Positions 26,468 through 34,849 of a DNA stretch of 38,405 bases are shown here, piece by piece. This DNA is from Xanthovirga aplysinae (GTDB lineage: Bacteria > Bacteroidota > Bacteroidia > Cytophagales > Cyclobacteriaceae), in contig NZ_SMMB01001300.1 in NCBI RefSeq assembly GCF_009711365.1, positions 1 to 38,405 of the forward strand, read 5' to 3'. The translations under genes and the position numbers were made by a program. The notes beneath the pieces were generated by a model. It saw only the letters and a program-made list of their open reading frames with translations, made no database searches and was not told the DNA's origin. The number at the start of each line of letters is the position of its first letter. Position 1 is the stretch's first letter.

Positions 26468-27056
26468 GGTGGTTTGAATCAAGATTAAGTGGAATTAAGC
26501 ATAATGGGATTAAAAAAACTGAAATATTTACAGAGAAAAATATCTCCAATTCTATTTTATTATTGAAATTCCCAGAGCGAAAAGCTGCATTCCCGGTTCA
26601 TTATGAGTGTAAAATCAAATTGATTGGAAGCGGAAAAAACCAATTATAATCAAGAACTTCCTGACAATGAAGTTTGTCTAAAGGGCCTAAATCTCTTTTA
26701 GAGATTTTAATTGTATTAGATATACGCAAAAAATTTGCGTATATCTTTTTTTGTACCAGAGCTATTCTTTTCCCCGACTAACGGTTAAAACAAATGAACT
26801 TAAAAAGCAAAAATCATTAAGTGCAGGTGCAATATTTTAATTTTAAAACCTTTCCTAAAGAAGCCCTATTTCGTAGAGAATTCTTCCTGTTTTTTTTATT
26901 TTTAAATATTCCTTCCAGGAGAATTGAACGTTTTTCCCCTTTATCCGAGTATTTGGGATTTCTTTAGAAATTATGAACTCTAGTTTCCTTCCTGATAAAG
27001 CAAACTCATTAATCAAAATTCTTAATTAATAGTTGGTAAACTACTTTTCAAAACAA
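26468..27056. other. Gene-free stretch with an isolated terminator
   Basis: About 590 bases without a credible gene. It contains a 7-bp hairpin at 26689-26707 (AAATCTC/GAGATTT) and the strong hairpin at 26718-26746. After these only AT-rich sequence leads to the glycosyltransferase start. Confidence 0.5.
26718..26752 (+). terminator. Strong intrinsic terminator in intergenic DNA
   Basis: Perfect 13-bp stem (AGATATACGCAAA/TTTGCGTATATCT) with a 3-nt loop, followed by TTTTTT on the plus strand. It lies about 250 bases after the thioredoxin-like gene stop, and is preceded 10 bases upstream by a second hairpin (26689-26707). It may end the kinase-regulator transcript after a long 3' UTR, or a separate small RNA. 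Confidence 0.82.
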
Positions 27057-28529
27057 ATGAAAAAGGCAGTTTTATTATTACTTCTATTTAATTTACTTCG
27101 TGTATTGCTGATACCCTTTATGGGTGCCATGCCGCAAGATGCTTATTACCATTTCTATGGAGAACACCTTTCACTTTCATACTTCGATCACCCCCCGATG
27201 ATTGCTTATACCTTAAGGGGATTTACTGAGATTTTTGGAAAAAAAGCCTATGCCCTAAAGCTTGCAGATTTTGTACTGATGTTTTTAACGCAAATTTCCT
27301 TCTATTATCTGGCAAGTTTATTTTTAAAAGGGAAAAAGAAATTTAATGCCCTCCTACTTTTGGGAAGCAGCGGCCTTGTATTAGTCCTTTCCATTAATTC
27401 TACCCCTGATGTTCCTTTATTTTTCTTCTGGACTTTAACGCTGATTGCCCTTTACAAAGCCATCTTTGAGGGTAAGAAATTCTATTGGATTTTGACCGGC
27501 ACCTTAATGGGATTTTCATTCGACAGCAAATATACTGGTATTGGCCTTCAACTAGGCATGATTGCTTTTCTCATTCTATCTAAAAAAAATCGTAAATACT
27601 TGTTAACTCCCTGGCCCTACCTTTGTTTAATTACGGCCCACATTTTCATGTTACCAGTTTACATCTGGAATTTTAATAATGATTTTGTATCCTTTCTTTT
27701 CCAATCCTCCCAGAGAGCAGAATCTATGAGAAAGCTTGTTCCCAAATACTTTTTCGGATTATTAGGAACACAAATCCTCTTATTAACACCCATTCTCTTT
27801 TTTGTTCTTTCGTTAATCAGCTTTAAATATATTTTTCACACGCTTAAAAGAAAGTTCAACATAGATCAACCCATTCTATTTTTGTTATGCTTTTTTCTTC
27901 CGATGTTTCTTGGGTTCTTTGCCATTTCGTTGATCTCTTGGGTAAAATTAAACTGGATAATGCCGGCCTATATCAGTGGAATTATATTTGTTGCTTATTT
28001 TATTAAAGAAAAAGCCATCAAAGCCACACTTATATTTTCCTTTATTGTCCACCTGGCTCTCATGGTGCAGGTACTTTTTTATCCAATTAAAGTGAAAAGC
28101 AATGATACTTGGTATGGTTGGGACCAATTAGCAACTGAAGTCAAAAAAATAAAGACAGCACATCCAAACAGTTTTATTTTCTCTGATAATGATTATAAAA
28201 CTTCCGCAGAGTTAATTTTCCACTTAAATGAAAAGGTCTATGCAGGGAATATTATAGGAAAACCAGCCAAACAATTCGATTATATTGGAGATGACCTAAG
28301 TCTTCTAGCCGGAAAAAATGCTTTGTATATTGATGCCAGGCCTTACTTTAAGAATGAAATGAAGGGAAATAGGCTTCCCCATGACTTGAAGCCCTATTTT
28401 GAAGAAGTGAGGGAATTGGAGCCTATTCTGATCAAAAAAGGAGAAAAAACTGTTCGGAAGTTCTTGGTTTACTATTGTAAGAATTATCACCCCAATAATG
28501 CAGTAAAAGCCAAGTTCCATACTGAATAA
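27057..28529 (+). CDS. GT39/ArnT-like membrane glycosyltransferase
   Basis: Integral membrane glycosyltransferase of 490 residues, with about ten to eleven hydrophobic helices. The first extracytoplasmic loop carries 'MPQDAYYHFYGEHL' with a likely catalytic Asp, and 'FDHPPMIAYTL', the FDHPP motif of PMT_2/ArnT-like proteins. 'STPDVPLFFFWTLTL' and 'GTLMGFSFDSKYTGIGLQLG' are also typical. Such enzymes move a sugar from a polyprenyl-phosphate donor to lipid or protein outside the membrane; donor and acceptor are unknown. The ATG at 27057 is preferred to a TTG at 27033, because it starts just before the first helix. It stands alone on the plus strand. Confidence 0.88.
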   Translation: MKKAVLLLLLFNLLRVLLIPFMGAMPQDAYYHFYGEHLSLSYFDHPPMIAYTLRGFTEIFGKKAYALKLADFVLMFLTQISFYYLASLFLKGKKKFNALLLLGSSGLVLVLSINSTPDVPLFFFWTLTLIALYKAIFEGKKFYWILTGTLMGFSFDSKYTGIGLQLGMIAFLILSKKNRKYLLTPWPYLCLITAHIFMLPVYIWNFNNDFVSFLFQSSQRAESMRKLVPKYFFGLLGTQILLLTPILFFVLSLISFKYIFHTLKRKFNIDQPILFLLCFFLPMFLGFFAISLISWVKLNWIMPAYISGIIFVAYFIKEKAIKATLIFSFIVHLALMVQVLFYPIKVKSNDTWYGWDQLATEVKKIKTAHPNSFIFSDNDYKTSAELIFHLNEKVYAGNIIGKPAKQFDYIGDDLSLLAGKNALYIDARPYFKNEMKGNRLPHDLKPYFEEVRELEPILIKKGEKTVRKFLVYYCKNYHPNNAVKAKFHTE

Positions 28530-28614
28530 AAGAGAGGGAAATAAGATTTTAAAATTAAAAAGAGGCCTACCCATTAGCATTGTCAATAGATAGTTCTTAA
28601 TACTTAATTCCCTC

Positions 28615-29151
28615 CTATAATATCGCTTTTGCTAACCAGAGATATTCTTTCAAAAAATCATCCATTAACTGAGAATAATTGTCATCCGTCAACTTTCCAC
28701 CCTCAAATAGTTTTTGAACAAGGGGAGTCAGTAGAAGTATGGGGGAGACAATTCCCCTAAGTGTCAAAGCATAGTGCTGAAGACTTTTGGCAGCACTTAT
28801 GCCACCCAATTTACCGGCAGAAACGGTAACTATTCCAAAGGCTTTTCGGGCGTATTCCGGATAAAAATAGTCCATGGTATTTTTTAAAGCTCCTGAAAAA
28901 TTATTGTTATATTCCGGTGAAACAATAATGAAACCATTAGATGAATTTAAATTCTCCCTCAATTCTACCATTTTTAGATCAGGATTAGGATGATCAGAAA
29001 AAGTATAATTCAGTAAAGGCAAATTAAGCTGCTTTACATCCATCATCCAGGCTTCGATCCCCTTTTGCTGCAATCTTTTTAGTATTTCTTCCGCCACCAG
29101 ATGGGAAAGCCTTTTCGGACGAGCACTTCCCGAAATCACCGCGACCTTCAT
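28615..29151 (-). CDS. NADPH-dependent FMN reductase family protein
   Basis: Flavodoxin-fold oxidoreductase of 178 residues. The FMN phosphate loop 'VISGSARPKRLSHLVAEEIL' is at the N-terminus, 'FIIVSPEYNNNFSGALKNTMDYF' follows, and 'GIVTVSAGKLGGISA' closes the flavin site. Such proteins reduce FMN, quinones or chromate/azo compounds with NADPH; the specific substrate is not determined. It is convergent with the glycosyltransferase gene and monocistronic. A GGAGGAA stretch lies about 20-30 bases upstream of the ATG on the plus-strand sequence only, so no Shine-Dalgarno is claimed. Confidence 0.92.
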   Translation of the reverse strand: MKVAVISGSARPKRLSHLVAEEILKRLQQKGIEAWMMDVKQLNLPLLNYTFSDHPNPDLKMVELRENLNSSNGFIIVSPEYNNNFSGALKNTMDYFYPEYARKAFGIVTVSAGKLGGISAAKSLQHYALTLRGIVSPILLLTPLVQKLFEGGKLTDDNYSQLMDDFLKEYLWLAKAIL

Positions 29152-29649
29152 TTAAATAATTTTAAAGAATATAGGAGGAATTATCAATTTATGATTGGGA
29201 ACTACGATTTTTAAGTTAAGCCATAAGAAAAACATATTTCATTGCCACTATTGCCTAATTATCTCTATTACCCAAAAACAGTCTTAACCCTTAATTGTTC
29301 GCCTTGCTGCTTCCCTTTAACTTCTTCACTGCATTAGAATATCCTTGTAACCGAAAAAGTTGAATGCTATAAAAGATGTATTTTACAATAATTATTCTCT
29401 ATTATTGCAATCTTAGCCTTTTAAAAAGCTATTTTCTCCGAATGAAAAAGGCAATCAAACTTTTAGCTTTAGTTTACAAAAGACAGCAAAAGGAGATCTA
29501 ATAGATCAACCTTAAAAATAAACTTGATAACGAAAGAATTAATTGGGATAAGCCTAATTGGAAAATAGAGAACTTAATAAAGCTCAATCTTCACTTTTTG
29601 GCCTTTGAATTCTCGTTTCCCCAATTTCTAATTGTTAATTACTTAACTA
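29152..29649. other. Divergent intergenic region without recognised content
   Basis: About 500 AT-rich bases between the FMN reductase gene (minus) and the 2Fe-2S gene (plus). Only a 16-codon open frame was noticed, which looks like chance. No RNA gene, repeat or clear promoter was identified. Confidence 0.4.
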
Positions 29650-30477
29650 ATGGGAAAAAATCTAGCCGCATTAGATCACTATATTCAATTTTGTAATGGA
29701 GGCTCATGCAAGAAAAAAGGGGCCGAGGAGCTTACCCAGGAAATGAGAGCCAATCTTCGTTCACAAGGTCTTTTCCATAAAGTACATACAATGAAAACGC
29801 TTTGTATGGGAAGATGTGAGGATGCTCCTGTACTCATTATGCAACCCGACAATGTTTGGTATAAAAATGTCTGTCTGGAAAAGGGAGAAGAAATTATTGA
29901 GCAGCATGTAAAAAATAGGAATGTAATTGAAAACCATCTGCTTTTTAAAAATGGGGCACACAAGGTTTTATCTGAAAATGAAAGAAAAGGCCCTACCCCT
30001 GCCAAATTTATCAAAGCCTTGGACCATGACCTAGGGCTTGTCGAAATAGCCCAGGCTACTGCTTCTGAGCAAGAACTCTATCCTATGCTGAAAGATCTTT
30101 TCATCAAATTCCACAAAGAGATATCAATCCATTTCTCCATATCAAAAACCGATGGAATTAAACTTACAAGACCGGCCAAATTCGATTACCACCGACCATT
30201 CTTATCTATTCAAAACCCTGAGTTCAACTTATCTCTCATTATTGCTCCACTGCCTAAAACGGAAGATAATAAAAAACTATTGCCAGAAAGAATAGGTAAT
30301 GTAGAAGTATTTCGAAAGCTAAATACTCAAGAAAAACCCTACAAATGGGGCATCCGAATGAAGGATAAAAAAGATGAATTAAAACTACTGATTTATTGCG
30401 AAGACCCCTCCTTTAAAATTAACCAAAGCGAAATTAGCTGCTGGCAACATTTTGTTAAAATTTACCTGGATTTATAA
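29650..30477 (+). CDS. Thioredoxin-like 2Fe-2S ferredoxin domain protein with unknown C-terminal region
   Basis: 275 residues, no signal peptide. The first ~85 residues form a thioredoxin-like [2Fe-2S] domain with four ligands: Cys15 and Cys20 (FCNGGSCKKKG) and Cys52 and Cys56 (LCMGRCEDAPVLIM), the NuoE-like spacing. The remaining ~190 residues ('FIKALDHDLGLVEIAQATASEQELYPMLK...' onward) are not recognised; they are mixed alpha/beta and contain 'CEDPSFKINQSEISCW' near the end. A role in electron transfer is inferred from the first domain only. The gene is followed by a palindromic CCTTTTAAAAGG and a T-run, perhaps a weak terminator. Confidence 0.82.
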   Translation: MGKNLAALDHYIQFCNGGSCKKKGAEELTQEMRANLRSQGLFHKVHTMKTLCMGRCEDAPVLIMQPDNVWYKNVCLEKGEEIIEQHVKNRNVIENHLLFKNGAHKVLSENERKGPTPAKFIKALDHDLGLVEIAQATASEQELYPMLKDLFIKFHKEISIHFSISKTDGIKLTRPAKFDYHRPFLSIQNPEFNLSLIIAPLPKTEDNKKLLPERIGNVEVFRKLNTQEKPYKWGIRMKDKKDELKLLIYCEDPSFKINQSEISCWQHFVKIYLDL

Positions 30478-30496
30478 TTTGCTATAAAAGATTCAG

Positions 30497-30517
30497 CCTT
30501 TTAAAAGGATTTTTTTT
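30497..30517 (+). terminator. Possible weak terminator after the 2Fe-2S gene
   Basis: Palindrome CCTTTTAAAAGG at 30497-30508 followed by A and a run of eight T. The stem can form only about 4 bp around a TTAA loop, so this is weak. Confidence 0.35.
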
Positions 30518-30581
30518 CCTATACAATCATTTTTTAACAACCACAAGTATTTTTGAAATCCCGTTAAAAGGACATTCAAGT

Positions 30582-31046
30582 TTATACACCCAATACTTGT
30601 TTTAAGTCCTCTAGCTCACTTTTAATCGATTTTAACTGTTTATCAAAAGATTCATCAAAATGAATAACCATCTCAACAGCATCTTTATTTGTTATTTTGA
30701 ATGCCAATGAATCAATAACAATCTTTTGAATGTCAGCAAGTAGTATGGTCTCTACAGGTAGCTCTTTCTTATTTCTAAATTTAATTTCCTTTTCGGACAA
30801 TTGGATAAATGGGGCTTTAGTATGTTCCCAAAGTAAGAAGAAGAAAGGCAGTAACAAGGCCAATTGCAAACCTAAATCACCCCAGTCCCCCGGAAATTCA
30901 CTATAATTAAAAGTTCCCCAAATAATTCTTCCAATATTTGAAATTAACACCAATGCAAGGCTAGTATAGCAAGCTGCAAACACCATGGTTCGAAAATTGG
31001 TTTCTATCATGCCAGATTTACTCAATAAAAAACGTGATTTCTTCAT
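30582..31046 (-). CDS. Two-helix membrane protein, PH-like tail, function unknown
   Basis: 154 residues with two membrane helices (~18-42 'VFAACYTSLALVLISNIGRI', ~58-76 'LGLQLALLLPFFFLLWE') and a soluble C-terminus. The tail has strand-rich 'IQLSEKEIKFRNKKELPVETILLADI', a pattern like bacterial PH-domain proteins, and ends in a helix 'LKSIKSELEDLKQVLGV'. I do not recognise a specific family. It lies downstream of the sigma factor unit on the same strand, with the amber-interrupted gene between. It may belong to that unit. Confidence 0.7.
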   Translation of the reverse strand: MKKSRFLLSKSGMIETNFRTMVFAACYTSLALVLISNIGRIIWGTFNYSEFPGDWGDLGLQLALLLPFFFLLWEHTKAPFIQLSEKEIKFRNKKELPVETILLADIQKIVIDSLAFKITNKDAVEMVIHFDESFDKQLKSIKSELEDLKQVLGV

Positions 31047-31081
31047 AATTAAAATGATTATCCAATTACTAACGCATCAAA

Positions 31082-31543
31082 CTACACATCAAGAACTTTA
31101 CCTTGTTTTAAAACCTCTTTATCTTTTTTATCGCCAAGCAAATACCCAATAGCCATTCCCAAGGAAAGACCATTACCCATGAAAGCAGCATTTCCCGTGA
31201 ATAGCCATATTAAAACCTAAAAAGGCAAACCAATAAGGCTCCTCCCATATACCATCCATTCGGAAGCAAAATGTCCTTTGGGAATCAAACCAAATTCCTT
31301 TTTTAAATATTTTAACAGTTTTCTAGCCTTATTACTAATCTTTAAGGATTTTACATTTTTAAGGTTTAAAACCACCAACAATTCTTCCAGAATACTTTGT
31401 ATCTGAAGCTTCAATGGAATTCCCCTATCCTCCAATTGAATTAATAACTTAATGAAGACTTCAGCATTAAACCTCCTACTTTTATTCTTTTCTCCTTGAA
31501 GAAAATGTTCTAATTGTTGTATATATTCTTTGTAAGTATTCAT
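31082..31543 (-). pseudogene. Small membrane protein gene interrupted by an in-frame TAG
   Basis: The frame from the ATG at 31543 gives 108 residues: a helical soluble region ('EYIQQLEHFLQGEKNKS', 'LIQLEDRGIPLKLQIQSILEELL'), then 'YGRSLIGLPF' and a TAG at 31217-31219. In exactly the same frame, translation then continues for 44 codons with 'WLFTGNAAFMGNG', 'GMAIGYLLGDKKDK' and 'GKVLDV' to a TAG at 31082. The second part looks like the hydrophobic, Gly-rich C-terminus of the same protein, so the gene was probably ~153 codons. Options are a nonsense mutation, a sequencing error, or stop-codon readthrough. The function is unknown. It lies behind the sigma factor and four-helix membrane gene. Confidence 0.65.
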
Positions 31544-31641
31544 TTCTTAAACTGAAAGGCTAAGACGGAACTAATTCTCTTTGTTTTGAGACTGTAACTC
31601 CATATTATTTAAAAACTTCAACCATTAATGAGTTATAAAAA

Positions 31642-32286
31642 CTAATTCTCACTTTTTAATTCTGCTGCCATTTCAGAAATCTCCTTAATATGCTTCCCGT
31701 ACATTTTATTAAAAACCCAACGCACGAAAAAGATAGTCGAAATTACAGCCATCAATAAAAACACGACCAAACCGATAAATACCCAGGGAAATTTATCTGC
31801 CAGCTCAAGAAATTTAGGAAGAAACTCTGCTGGCTTAGAATAAACCGCACTTGCCCCTAACATAAACCCAATCATATATAGGGGTAGGAAAAAAAGGACC
31901 ATAAATCTTATTGAACGATTCCTTAATTTTTTTAGAAAAATATTTAGCTTGTTCAATCCACTCAAAATATCACTAGTTCCTTGAAGGGCCTTCTTTTCTT
32001 TTGTTATCAATAAAAAGGCTGTTATTCCAAAATAAACTGCAATCACAGCATAACATGACATAAATAATGTCATCCACCTATAGGGTTGAAATGTTGTGGC
32101 CCAAATCAATAGAGGATATAAAGGGATACTTGCAATCAAATCATATTTTAAATTCCTCAATACCTTGTCCAAGGGTGTATAAGCCTTCTCTTTCACAATT
32201 TTTTGCAGCTCCTTTTCACTTAGCAAAGTAGGCTCAATAGTATGGGCTTCCTGCCAAATTTTTTGTAATGGGTCTTTATCCTGCAT
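31642..32286 (-). CDS. Four-helix membrane protein, putative partner of the ECF sigma factor
   Basis: 214 residues, four membrane helices (~45-65, ~72-95, ~128-150, ~168-190) and a cytoplasmic N-terminus 'MQDKDPLQKIWQEAHTIEPTLLSEKELQKIV'. I know no precise family. Its ATG overlaps the end of the sigma gene by 11 bases, the usual arrangement for a membrane anti-sigma or sensor protein in Bacteroidota. An anti-sigma role is inferred from that context alone; no zinc-finger or FecR motif is visible. Confidence 0.75.
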   Translation of the reverse strand: MQDKDPLQKIWQEAHTIEPTLLSEKELQKIVKEKAYTPLDKVLRNLKYDLIASIPLYPLLIWATTFQPYRWMTLFMSCYAVIAVYFGITAFLLITKEKKALQGTSDILSGLNKLNIFLKKLRNRSIRFMVLFFLPLYMIGFMLGASAVYSKPAEFLPKFLELADKFPWVFIGLVVFLLMAVISTIFFVRWVFNKMYGKHIKEISEMAAELKSEN

Positions 32287-32788
32287 GATCGTAATCCTTT
32301 ATTATCTTTCTTAATTTATCTTTTACCCGGCTCATTTTTACACGAGCATTTACTGCTGAAATCCCTAAAATCTCTGATATTTCCTTAAAATCTTTCCCCT
32401 CTAAATACATTACTGCAATAGCCCTTTCTATCTTTTTAAGCTTTTTGATGGCTTGCATGAGCATGGTATATTGATCAGGCATAGTTGACTCTGAAGTACA
32501 ATGCCTATCCTCCAAGTAGGCCAATTCTTTGGCAGCTTCCATAGTTTTCCCTTTTCGGGTAGACTTTTTAAAATGCGTAAGGGCCGTGTTTAGCGCCACC
32601 CGGTACATCCAGGTACTGATTGCCGAATCTCCACGATAGGATTGCATAGATTTCCAGATCTGTATCGCAATTTCTTGGTAAAGATCCTTTCGATCCTCTT
32701 CATCCTCAGTGTAGGTATTGCATATCTTTATCAATAAGCCCTGATTTTGCTCCAGTAGTGATTTAAATTGTTTCTCAGAATCCTTCAA
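32276..32788 (-). CDS. ECF RNA polymerase sigma factor
   Basis: 170-residue sigma-70-type factor. The region 2 block 'DRKDLYQEIAIQIWKSMQSYRGDSAISTWMYRVALNTALTHFKKSTR' (~32-78) contains the DLxQE and W-hydrophobic marks of ECF sigmas. Region 4 is 'LKKIERAIAVMYLEGKDFKEISEILGISAVNARVKMSRVKDKLR' (~117-160), the helix-turn-helix that reads the -35 element. The start appears to be TTG; an upstream in-frame stop blocks longer forms and no ATG is near. It directs transcription with core RNA polymerase, probably controlled by the overlapping membrane protein. Confidence 0.93.
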   Translation of the reverse strand: MKDSEKQFKSLLEQNQGLLIKICNTYTEDEEDRKDLYQEIAIQIWKSMQSYRGDSAISTWMYRVALNTALTHFKKSTRKGKTMEAAKELAYLEDRHCTSESTMPDQYTMLMQAIKKLKKIERAIAVMYLEGKDFKEISEILGISAVNARVKMSRVKDKLRKIIKDYDHAG

Positions 32789-33106
32789 TGAATCAAAATT
32801 TATCTATGTACAATTAGTATTGTCCATCATAAATATGTTACATTTTTTTTAAAATTATTTTTACCAAAAAACCATTTCCTCCTAGTCACCAAAAATATAT
32901 TTTTCAATTTCTTTACATATAAATGGATATCCTCGACTATTTAAACCTTATCTCTACCCTTTTCACCCATTATCTTTCCTTGAAAAATTATTCAGTTAAC
33001 GGTTTGATCAAATCATACAAAGCAAATAAAATCCATAAAATGCACAAAACAAGCTAACAACATGAAGCCCAAGTACTTTTAGTTAAAAAAAACAAAAAAA
33101 TTAATC
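32789..33106. other. Intergenic stretch upstream of the sigma factor gene
   Basis: AT-rich region between the sigma factor start and the DinB remnant. A 44-codon plus-strand open frame at 32923-33057 has no recognisable family and ordinary AT-rich composition. I see no reliable promoter motif. Confidence 0.4.
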
Positions 33107-33259
33107 ATGAATCCCCTTAACTTAACCATTAAACAATTTGAACTGAATATCATGGCAAAAATGTTAGCTTTTTTTGCTCATCATGAGGCCTATCATATTG
33201 GCCAAATGGGCATTATCCGTAAATACTTTGGAGAGGCTGCTATGGAGTATGGAAAGTGA
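33107..33259 (+). pseudogene. 3' remnant of a DinB-family gene
   Basis: A 50-codon open frame whose second half reads 'FFAHHEAYHIGQMGIIRKYFGEAAM'. That is the C-terminal His-containing end (HHexYHiGQ) of DinB/YfiT-type four-helix metalloproteins, which are normally ~150-170 residues. The preceding three helices and their metal ligands are absent, so the fragment is probably a leftover of a lost gene. The stop codon lies inside a 7-base tandem repeat. Confidence 0.65.
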
Positions 33260-33276
33260 ATAGTGAATAGTGAATA
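33256..33276 (+). repeat. Three tandem copies of GTGAATA
   Basis: Three exact 7-base units in a row starting at the stop codon of the DinB remnant, with a partial fourth copy (GT). A short slippage-type repeat at a degraded locus. Confidence 0.7.
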
Positions 33277-33434
33277 GTTAAAAAGGAAATATGAACACCT
33301 CAATTAAAGTTAGAGGAATCTTTTGAAAGAAGACTATAGCTGATCGCTCCCCCGCTTAACCCTTTCCAATTAACTATCAAACTTTTTACTATCTTTGATT
33401 AAAAAATATTGGTTTCACACGTTTAAGAATTGAA

Positions 33435-33632
33435 TTGCAGGAATTAAAAACCTTTTTCCTAAGTCTAAGCTTATGGTTTGTATTTACCGTTTTAGTAGGT
33501 TTTTACAAACCATGGATTGTGCTTTGGTGGGCTAGCTATCAAAATCGTAAACGTATTTTAAAAATCTATGGTAGCTTGGCACTTGCCTCCTATTTACTTT
33601 ATTTACTTACTAGTTACTTATTCAAAAGCTGA
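33435..33632 (+). CDS. Small two-helix membrane protein, uncharacterised
   Basis: 65 residues with a probable TTG start, as no in-frame ATG follows the upstream stop at 33396; ATT at 33408 is another option. Two hydrophobic helices (~8-24, ~44-62) flank a basic loop 'KPWIVLWWASYQNRKRILKIYG'. The pattern WfvFtvlvGfYKPWivLWW...nRkrilkiYG is one I associate with small uncharacterised Bacteroidota proteins. That supports a real gene despite its size. It is convergent with the methyltransferase gene and overlaps its end by 11 bases. Confidence 0.6.
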   Translation: MQELKTFFLSLSLWFVFTVLVGFYKPWIVLWWASYQNRKRILKIYGSLALASYLLYLLTSYLFKS

Positions 33633-34821
33633 CTTTCTTACAGATTAACAAAAGATGTTTATTATTTAAATCAGTGGTAGCTAATATGTAAGTGTCCCCT
33701 CCCTCTTTAATCCCTGTTTTCTTTCGAATTTCTTTTACTGTGGCTGGAAAATTTCTAACCGTAATATTGGCCTTTTTTTGGGGCAAATGTCTTAAAATTT
33801 CTTTTTTGCTGTAACTACATTGAGATTCACATTTAAAAATTCTTCCAGGAAAATCAGGCACTAAGCTTTCAGAGGTATATAAATGACTATTGGGATTCAA
33901 TTTGTTAACTCCAAAGCTTTTTGTAAGGACCTTAAATGCCCCCGCCTTTAAAATGGCCACATTAGGTTCATAGATATAAGTTGCTGGATTGCCATAGGAC
34001 ACCTCCACATGGATTTCTTCTTGAGGGTCAAAAATAAGATATTGCTTCGAACTCCTTCCAAAGTTTATGGTTTCAATAGTTGGGGTTCTTTTTTCCTTTT
34101 TACTCAATAAATACAGTACTTCCTTGCACTCATTATCTACAGCCACAACAAACACCTTCTCCACATTACCTAAATCCCTTATTGCTTGAGAAATATCCAG
34201 CATTGGGGAGGTTTTCACTAACACCTTTTCGGCCTTTTCCAAAAGATCTGCACCCATCTTACCCACATCAGGCTCACAATCCGAAATAAAAAATACTTTC
34301 TCCTGATGTTTTCCTCTACGAGCCGGATCTAAATAAATCACATCCACTTTCTCCTTTAGCGCCTCCAGGAATTTTTCTGCTTGTTCATGATGCAAACGGA
34401 CATTGGTAGCCTGCAATTGCTGCATATTGTGGTTAGTAATGGCAGCTAATTCTTTTTGCCTCTCCACATAATCCACTTGATCGAATACTTTGCTAAAGTA
34501 ATAAACATCCACTCCAGCTCCTCCTGTTAGGTCAATCAGCCTTTTCCCAGAAACTAATGAGGCCTTAAAATGGGCAGTAATTTCCGAAGAGCACTGCTCC
34601 ATAGATAAAGAAGGAGGAAAGATAAGCCCATCATTTGCAGCCCATTCGGGTAGCTTATTCCGAGCTTTTTGCCGGGCCTGAATCTGCTCCACTACCATTT
34701 TCATAGGGATATCAGGGTATTTGTTGACCTGAAGCATTAGGTTAACAGGATCATCTTTTAAATGATCCCTAATAAATTCCTTAACTTCCTTTCTCAGAAC
34801 CTGATTAAAAAATTCACTCAT
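33622..34821 (-). CDS. Class I SAM-dependent methyltransferase, THUMP-like domain
   Basis: Cytoplasmic methyltransferase of 399 residues. The SAM-binding motif I 'KRLIDLTGGAGVDVYYFSKVF' (~93-113) is followed by 'VDYVERQKELA' and a catalytic-type loop 'VDVIYLDPARRGKHQEKVF' (DPARR). The C-terminal third (~290-390) has 'IYEPNVAILKAGAFKVLTK' and 'FPGRIFKCESQCSYSKKEI', as in the THUMP-like domain found with these enzymes. An RNA substrate is likely from the DPAR motif and THUMP-like part, but the modified site is unknown. It overlaps the small membrane protein gene at the 3' end. Confidence 0.85.
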   Translation of the reverse strand: MSEFFNQVLRKEVKEFIRDHLKDDPVNLMLQVNKYPDIPMKMVVEQIQARQKARNKLPEWAANDGLIFPPSLSMEQCSSEITAHFKASLVSGKRLIDLTGGAGVDVYYFSKVFDQVDYVERQKELAAITNHNMQQLQATNVRLHHEQAEKFLEALKEKVDVIYLDPARRGKHQEKVFFISDCEPDVGKMGADLLEKAEKVLVKTSPMLDISQAIRDLGNVEKVFVVAVDNECKEVLYLLSKKEKRTPTIETINFGRSSKQYLIFDPQEEIHVEVSYGNPATYIYEPNVAILKAGAFKVLTKSFGVNKLNPNSHLYTSESLVPDFPGRIFKCESQCSYSKKEILRHLPQKKANITVRNFPATVKEIRKKTGIKEGGDTYILATTDLNNKHLLLICKKVSF

Positions 34822-34849
34822 AAAAGAATAATAACGATCCGCTTACAAC

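Noticed and set aside
32923-33057. 44-codon plus-strand open frame
   Set aside because: No recognisable family, no convincing ribosome binding site, and AT-rich composition that produces such frames by chance.
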